Shown: one piece after another, positions 59,707 to 64,000 of the stretch
How the letters are laid out: every line of letters begins with the position of its first letter
How positions within the stretch are numbered: position 1 is the first letter of the stretch
Source: Cellulomonas iranensis NBRC 101100 = JCM 18110
GTDB lineage: Bacteria > Actinomycetota > Actinomycetes > Actinomycetales > Cellulomonadaceae
Length of the DNA: 64,000 bases
Direction: 5' to 3'
Assembly (NCBI RefSeq): GCF_001552375.1
Contig: NZ_BCRB01000009.1
Span: forward strand, 1 to 64,000
Translations under genes and position numbers: made by a program
Notes under the pieces: generated by a model
Told to the model about the DNA's origin: nothing
Databases searched by the model: none
Seen by the model: only the letters and a program-made list of their open reading frames with translations

Positions 59707-62700
59707 ATGAGCCTGGGAGATGCCTACACGCTCGGAGTCCGGCTGACCGGCGACACGTCGTCGCTGCGGCAGGAGCTCGCCGCTGCTGCCGCGCTGGTGA
59801 AGCAGTTCACGAACACGACGACCGAGGCGCTGAACCGCGCCGCGACTGCGTCCACCCGGTCGACGGAGTCGCTGCAGGGCGAGACGTCCCGTACGGCCCG
59901 GGCGAACAAGACGCGGGCGACGTCGTTCGACGAGTACATGCGCCGCGTCGAGGCCGCCGAACGTCAGGCCGCGAGGGCTTCCCGTGACTCGGCCGACGAG
60001 GTCGAGCGCGCTACGGCCAGGACCCAGACCTCGCTCACCGGGGTGGGCCGCAGCCTGGGGCGTCTTGCTGGGTTCAGCGGTCTCGCGGTCCTCGCGAAGC
60101 AGGTCTGGGACGCCGGGCGGGGGTTCCACGAGTTCTCCCAGAACAGCGAGATCGCGCTCGGCAACCTCCTGGGCGGTGCTGACAGGGCGAAGTCGTTCCT
60201 GGCGGACATCCTGGACTTCGCCAAGCAGACGCCGTTCTCGTTCCCCGAGCTGACGGAGTCCGCGCAGCAGCTCCTCGCGATGAACGTGAACGCCACCGAG
60301 GTCATCCCGACGCTGCGAGCACTGGGCGACGCGGCCGCGTCGCAGGGCCGTGGCATCGAGCGCGTCCAGCAGCTCGCGAGCGTTCTGGGGCAGGTCAGCA
60401 GCGTCGGGAAGCTCACCGGCGAGACGATGCTCCGCCTCCAGGAGGCAGGCGTGCCCGCCCTGGCGGGCATGGCGAACCTGGCCGGGGTGACGTCGGCGGA
60501 GTTCCAAACGATGGTCTCCGACGGCCTGATCCCCGCCGACCGTGCGCTCAGCGATCTGCGCACCGTGATCAACGACGGCACGAGCGGCATCAACGGCACC
60601 ACGGTCGCCATGGGCGGCCTCATGGAGCAGATCAAGGGCGCAGGCGGGCTGACCGCGACCACGGACTCAGCGAAGTCCGCGTTCCGGAACATGTCCGCCG
60701 AGCTCGTCGAGTCGCTGATCCCCGCATACACGGCGCTCATGCGCACCGCGACCGACGGCATGGGCTCCGTCCGCCAGGCCGCGGACACGTGGAACGCGCT
60801 GCCGGCGCCCGTGCAGGCATCCACCGTCGCGTTCGTGGCCGCGACCGTGGCGCTCCGGAGACTGAACGTGGAGGGCCGTGCCAAGGCCGCGTGGCTCAAG
60901 CAGTCGTCACTGTGGCGTACCTACCAGGGGAACGTCGGGCTGGCGCTGGACCGGCAGGTCGCGCTCGGCCGTGAGATGAGCGTCACCCGAGCCCGCATGT
61001 CCGCACTTGGGCCCGCGGCGCGTTCTGCGGGCAGCGCTCTCGTCGGCGCGTTCGGCGGTCCCGTGGGGCTCGCGGTCACCGGACTGACAGTGGTCATCGG
61101 CGCACTGGTCGCTGCGAACGCCGAGGCCCGGGCGCGTGCCGAGGAGCTCGCAGGCACGCTTGACGAGCAGACCGGCGCCCTCACGGGGAACACCGACGCG
61201 TGGATCCAGAACGAGCTCGCCAAGGAGAAGTCGTTCGGCCTCGCGGGTATCGGCAGCATGTCCACGATGGTCGAGATGGCCGACAAGATCGGTGTCTCGA
61301 TCGACACCCTGACGCAGGCGTACGAGGGCAACGCCACGGCACTCGCCGAGGCGAAGAAGGCCGCCGACGAGTACGAGGCCGCGAACATGTGGTCGATCAC
61401 CGCCGACCACGAGGCGTACCGGTTCCGCAAGTACCTCGACGACCAGGCGAACGGGCTCAAGAACGCCCGCCGGCTGGTGGAGGCCAAGAACCGCGTCGAC
61501 AAGGCTCAGAACGCGAACCTCGATGAGGGAGCCACGAAGACGCAGCAGTACACCGCCGCGACGCGTGTGTGGGCCGAGGAGCAGCAGAAGGCGATCGACG
61601 CGCAGGCGGACGCAGCGCGCAAGGCCTCGCAGATCAGCTACGGGACGCTCGACCTCGACCTCGCGACGGACGAAGACCTCGCGACGGCGCGCGAGAGGGT
61701 CGCCGAGGCCACGCGGAAGGTCCGCAACGAGGAGGCCGACCGGGAGGACACGTACGCGCGGAAGAAGGTGTCGGCGAACGACAAGGTCAAGGCCGACGAC
61801 GCGGCCCGGGAGGCCCGTGAGGCGCTCGCGTCTGCGACCGAGGAGCTGCGTGGCGTTGAGGCGCGCCGGGACCCCGTCGAGCAGTACAAGAAGAAGGCGA
61901 ACGACCTGATCGAAGCGGCCCGAACGTTCAAGGCGGACATCGAGACCCTCACCGCACAGGGGCTCAACGCCACGGACCTCGCAGCGATCATCGCCGCCGG
62001 CCCCGAGGGCTCGGTGGACACGCGCAAGGCGCTCCTGGGCGATCCGTCGCTCATCGACTTCACGAACGAGGCCCGCACGACGATCGACGCCCTCTCGAGC
62101 GAGATCGCGGCACAGGCACGGGTGAACCAGTCCGTCCTCGAGGCTCCCGGGCTGGATCTCGGCGCGAACCTGGTCCTCGGCATGCAGATCGCCGCGAAGG
62201 AGGGGTCGGCGAGCACGGTCCAGGAGATCGCGAACGCGCTCGGGCAGGACCCGCAGCTCATCTACAACGTGGGGCACAAGTTCGGGCTCTCGTTCATGGC
62301 CGGGTTCTCGGATGCCTCCCGGTACCAGCCCTTCGCTGACGGGTCGTTCCGGGTCCCCGGCGGGCCCACACGCGGCTACGCGACGGGTGGCATCTTCCCG
62401 GGGTACACCCCAGGCCGGGACGTCGGGTACATCGGTGTCTCGGGTGGTGAGGCGATCATGCGCCCGGAGTGGACCCGCGCCGTGGGCCCCGACTTCGTGC
62501 ACATGATGAACCGCATCGCCCGCACGGCGGGTGTGGGTGGTGTGCGGGAGGCGATGGGCCGCTACCTGGGCGGGTTCGCGAACGGTGGCATCCCGCAGGT
62601 CGTGACTGTCCCGGTGTCGTCGACGCACGAGCGGTACTCCCCGGTGACGGTGCAGAAGGCGTATGTCGTGAACGCCGACTCTCTCGGGCTGTACGGGGAC

Positions 62701-62745
62701 CGCACCCGCCAGCAGCGGAACACCTTCGGAGGCAACCGTGGCTGA
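59707..62745 (+). CDS. Phage tail tape measure protein
   Basis: The 1012-residue protein begins with a coiled-coil region. The tape-measure core domain (TIGR02675 type, about 140-345) follows, with LADILDFAKQTPFSFPEL, GQVSSVGKLTGETMLRLQEAG and MVSDGLIPADRALSDL. Hydrophobic segments (about 440-475) and long Ala/Glu/Lys helices come next, ending in a Gly-rich C-terminus (YATGGIFPGYTPGRD). Tape measure proteins set tail length and enter the host membrane during DNA injection. At about 0.15 nm per residue it would give a long siphovirus-type tail. ATG at 59707 follows a weak GGGCG. Its end overlaps the large terminase start by 8 bp. Confidence 0.92.
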   Translation: MSLGDAYTLGVRLTGDTSSLRQELAAAAALVKQFTNTTTEALNRAATASTRSTESLQGETSRTARANKTRATSFDEYMRRVEAAERQAARASRDSADEVERATARTQTSLTGVGRSLGRLAGFSGLAVLAKQVWDAGRGFHEFSQNSEIALGNLLGGADRAKSFLADILDFAKQTPFSFPELTESAQQLLAMNVNATEVIPTLRALGDAAASQGRGIERVQQLASVLGQVSSVGKLTGETMLRLQEAGVPALAGMANLAGVTSAEFQTMVSDGLIPADRALSDLRTVINDGTSGINGTTVAMGGLMEQIKGAGGLTATTDSAKSAFRNMSAELVESLIPAYTALMRTATDGMGSVRQAADTWNALPAPVQASTVAFVAATVALRRLNVEGRAKAAWLKQSSLWRTYQGNVGLALDRQVALGREMSVTRARMSALGPAARSAGSALVGAFGGPVGLAVTGLTVVIGALVAANAEARARAEELAGTLDEQTGALTGNTDAWIQNELAKEKSFGLAGIGSMSTMVEMADKIGVSIDTLTQAYEGNATALAEAKKAADEYEAANMWSITADHEAYRFRKYLDDQANGLKNARRLVEAKNRVDKAQNANLDEGATKTQQYTAATRVWAEEQQKAIDAQADAARKASQISYGTLDLDLATDEDLATARERVAEATRKVRNEEADREDTYARKKVSANDKVKADDAAREAREALASATEELRGVEARRDPVEQYKKKANDLIEAARTFKADIETLTAQGLNATDLAAIIAAGPEGSVDTRKALLGDPSLIDFTNEARTTIDALSSEIAAQARVNQSVLEAPGLDLGANLVLGMQIAAKEGSASTVQEIANALGQDPQLIYNVGHKFGLSFMAGFSDASRYQPFADGSFRVPGGPTRGYATGGIFPGYTPGRDVGYIGVSGGEAIMRPEWTRAVGPDFVHMMNRIARTAGVGGVREAMGRYLGGFANGGIPQVVTVPVSSTHERYSPVTVQKAYVVNADSLGLYGDRTRQQRNTFGGNRG

Positions 62746-64000
62746 CGTGCTGCACCGGTGGGACGTCAGGGCGTGGGCCAACGAAGCCTCCTCGTCGCGC
62801 AAGGGGCGGTGGGAGCGGGTTGCTCGGCCTGAGCAGCTTCCTCCGACGGGGGACTGGCAGACGTGGCTCATCCTCGCCGGCCGCGGTTGGGGCAAGACGC
62901 GTGCTGCTGCCGAGTACGTCGCCGATCTGGCCCGTCGATACCCCGGCGCTCGCATCGCGCTCGTCGCAGCGACCTTCGCCGACGGGCGGGACACGATGGT
63001 CGAAGGCATGTCGGGCCTGCTCGATGTGCTGGACGACGTCGAGCTGCGCGGTGGAACCCAGGACTCGGCGTGGAACCGGTCGCTGGGCGAGCTGTTCCTC
63101 GCGAACGGCTCACGGTTCAAGGTGTACTCGTCCGAGAAGCCACGGCAGCTACGCGGCCCTCAGCACCACTTCGCGTGGTGCGACGAAGCAGCAGCGTGGT
63201 TCGACGCCCACAAGGGCACGGCGAGGGACACGACCTGGTCGAACCTCATGTTCGGGCTGCGTCTTCCCGCGAAGGAGGGGTGGTCTTCCGACTACCGCAC
63301 CCGCGTGGTCGTCGCCACGACGCCGCGGAACGTCGCGCTGCTGAAGGTTCCCGAGACGCTCGCCGAACGAAAGCCCGAGCTCGCCGGCATCACACAGCGC
63401 AAGTCGACGGTCATCACCCGTGGACCGACCCGGGACAATCTCGCGAACCTCTCCGAGGAGTTCAAGGCCGAGGTCATCGATCCGCTCGCAGGGACGTCGC
63501 TCGCCCGTCAGGAGCTGGAGGGGGAGATCCTCGACGAGGCCGACGGCGCGCTCATCACCCGGGCCGCCGTCGAAGCGTGCGGGACCAACCTGGGCGAGGT
63601 CTTCGAGATGCTCGACTCCGCGGCCCGAGTCGTCGCCGTCGACCCAGCTGTGTCGACGGGGGAGAACTCCGACCTCACCGGGATCTCCGTCGTCGCCCGC
63701 GGCTACGACGGGAAGGTCTACGTGCTCGGCGACCACAGCCTCAAGGGCACCCCGGAGGAGTGGGCATTCACCGTCTGGGCCGCCGTGTACGCCTACCGGG
63801 CCAGCGCGATCGTCGTGGAGAACAACCAGGGCGGGCAGATGGTCGAGCACACGCTGCAGTCGGCGTGGCCCGGGTTCGCGACCGCCTGGATGCGCGACCC
63901 GCGCCGGCTGGCCGGTGAGCTCACCGGTGAGCGTGTCGACGCGATCCGTCAGGCGTCCCGTGGACGCGTCAACGAAGCCGCACGGATCGACACCCTGATG
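62738..64000 (+). CDS. Terminase large subunit (3' partial)
   Basis: GTG at 62738 lies inside the tape measure gene (8-bp overlap), with GGAGG 6 bp upstream. The frame stays open to the last base, giving 421 residues. The ATPase half shows Walker A AGRGWGKT (residues 47-54), Walker B FAWCDE (145-150) and a coupling motif VVATTPR. The nuclease half begins with VVAVDPAVSTGE, whose Asp is the first RNase H-like metal ligand, and then VVENNQGG. The protein packages DNA into proheads by ATP hydrolysis and cuts it. It is encoded after the tape measure gene, the reverse of the usual order. Confidence 0.93.
   Translation, partial: MADVLHRWDVRAWANEASSSRKGRWERVARPEQLPPTGDWQTWLILAGRGWGKTRAAAEYVADLARRYPGARIALVAATFADGRDTMVEGMSGLLDVLDDVELRGGTQDSAWNRSLGELFLANGSRFKVYSSEKPRQLRGPQHHFAWCDEAAAWFDAHKGTARDTTWSNLMFGLRLPAKEGWSSDYRTRVVVATTPRNVALLKVPETLAERKPELAGITQRKSTVITRGPTRDNLANLSEEFKAEVIDPLAGTSLARQELEGEILDEADGALITRAAVEACGTNLGEVFEMLDSAARVVAVDPAVSTGENSDLTGISVVARGYDGKVYVLGDHSLKGTPEEWAFTVWAAVYAYRASAIVVENNQGGQMVEHTLQSAWPGFATAWMRDPRRLAGELTGERVDAIRQASRGRVNEAARIDTLM

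Larger units (their letters stand above)
47055..64000. mobile_element. Phage-like integrative element (right end outside the window)
   Basis: The element begins at the tRNA-derived site and carries a tyrosine integrase, excisionase-like proteins, a RepA-like ATPase, a serine recombinase, a ParB-like protein, a tape measure protein and large terminase. Most genes are on the plus strand and many overlap by 4 bp. Codon use is less G+C-extreme than in the flanking chromosome. Portal and capsid genes are not seen up to base 64000. Confidence 0.85.

Overview
The window looks like the chromosome of a Cellulomonas-type actinobacterium (Micrococcales). The reasons are very high G+C with heavy GTG start use, a CBM2-type cellulose-binding tail at the left edge, a CBM20 alpha-amylase, three GH3 enzymes, and a core gene order (phosphosugar mutase - purine nucleoside phosphorylase - LpdA-like flavoprotein - acyl-CoA carboxylase - maf - birA) that matches the Rv3279-Rv3308 neighbourhood of Mycobacterium. 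The assignment rests on gene content and synteny only.

Layout. 0-5 kb: end of a secreted CBM2 protein, phosphosugar mutase, PNP and LpdA. 4.9-8.6 kb: efeUOB iron uptake behind a clear DtxR/IdeR box. 8.6-22.4 kb: Nudix hydrolase, biotin-dependent acyl-CoA carboxylase alpha chain, maf, VKOR, secreted alpha-amylase with its own promoter and operator-like repeat, DUF885 protein, carboxylase epsilon and beta chains, birA, class III cyclase and SRAP protein. The two carboxylase loci share an inverted-repeat site. 22.5-29.1 kb: MFS transporter, aminotransferase, two small envelope proteins and bifunctional AdhE.

29.4-44.9 kb is a surface-glycan locus. It holds a LytTR response regulator with a GHKL sensor kinase, UDP-galactopyranose mutase, an orphan second LytTR regulator, a GH3 lipoprotein, a small lipoprotein, a domain-permuted GH3 anchored by membrane helices at both ends, a cytosolic GH3, a GtrA-like flippase and a GT2 glycosyltransferase. 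Three promoters here (orphan regulator, GH3 lipoprotein, permuted GH3) carry 9-bp direct repeats with 12-bp spacers, placed 32-33 bp before a TANNNT-like -10 box. That is the geometry LytTR activators bind, so the regulator probably activates itself and the two exported GH3 enzymes.

45.1-46.9 kb: three exported proteins of less typical composition (lipoprotein, AvrRpt2/C39-like cysteine protease, C-terminally anchored protein). 47.05 kb to the right edge is an integrated phage-like element. It starts in a 3' tRNA fragment (attachment site), followed by a tyrosine integrase, small DNA-binding proteins, a RecA-like RepA-type ATPase with iteron-like repeats, a possible small terminase, a serine recombinase, a HicB-like orphan, a ParB-like protein with a Cys insertion, a soluble-protein plus four-helix membrane-protein pair resembling a RexA/RexB exclusion system in layout, and then tape measure followed by large terminase. 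That last order is unusual. The element runs off the right edge, and the intact tRNA is predicted on its far side.
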